Both the position numbers and the translations under genes were made by a program. This document shows positions 5,996-6,040 of a DNA stretch of 6,040 nucleotides, one piece after another. The DNA is taken from assembly GCA_021816545.1 (NCBI GenBank), contig JAKAXP010000147.1:1-6040 (forward strand). The letters run 5' to 3'. The DNA is from Bacteroidota bacterium. GTDB taxonomy: Bacteria; Bacteroidota; Bacteroidia; Bacteroidales; VadinHA17. Numbering within the stretch: the first letter of the stretch is position 1; every line of letters begins with the position of its first letter. Below the pieces are notes generated by a model. That model did no database searches. It was not told where the DNA came from and saw only the letters and a program-made list of their open reading frames with translations.

Positions 5996-6040
5996 GTGAA
6001 TAAGCTGAAATACATGGAGTTGGGCAGGCTGATGAAGCCT
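5996..6040 (+). CDS. Possible start of a further plus-strand gene, cut by the window edge
   Basis: From the GTG at 5996 the frame is open to the edge for 15 codons (V/M-NKLKYMELGRLMKP); an in-frame ATG at 6014 is the alternative start. The KLKxxELGR wording recalls the N-terminus of TrmH/SpoU-family RNA methyltransferases I know from Bacteroidota, but 15 residues cannot establish this. No promoter match or Shine-Dalgarno precedes it, and the GTG abuts the heptamer repeat. Treat it as a hint only. Confidence 0.3.
   Translation, partial: MNKLKYMELGRLMKP

Overview
The window looks like an ordinary chromosomal housekeeping segment from a member of the Bacteroidota (Bacteroidetes). Three things point there. 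The RecJ, LipA, LipB and LysRS proteins have the wording I know from that phylum. No clear Shine-Dalgarno sequence precedes the gene starts, which instead have A/T-rich leaders. Three TAnnTTTG-type -7 promoter elements sit in the intergenic regions. The genus cannot be read from this sequence. No mobile element, CRISPR array, rRNA or tRNA gene was seen.

Layout: the left half is read on the minus strand as a compact cluster, lipA (3210-2359), lipB (2319-1612) and recJ (1600 to beyond position 1). The gaps are 39 and 11 bp, so it is probably one transcript. A 189-bp divergent intergenic region (3211-3399) holds outward-facing promoters for lipA and for a plus-strand class IV aminotransferase, best called a D-amino-acid aminotransferase (dat, 3400-4257). 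A 192-bp spacer follows, with a perfect 14-bp palindrome, a 13-bp tandem repeat array and a well-formed promoter. It leads into lysS (4450-5961), encoding a class II lysyl-tRNA synthetase. After lysS there is a short heptamer repeat tract, then possibly the first codons of another plus-strand gene cut by the window edge.

How the genes work together: LipB moves an octanoyl group from acyl carrier protein to lipoyl domains and LipA inserts the two sulfurs, so the pair makes the lipoyl cofactor of 2-oxoacid dehydrogenases and the glycine cleavage system. RecJ (recombination and repair nuclease), Dat (probably D-glutamate/D-alanine supply) and LysRS (translation) have no obvious pathway link to lipoylation.

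I found no convincing undescribed multi-gene system. The non-coding structure most worth a second look is the TACTGCC / GGCAGTA heptamer repeat, which flanks lysS in inverted orientation. Next is the near-identical extended -7 element shared by the lipA and lysS promoters.
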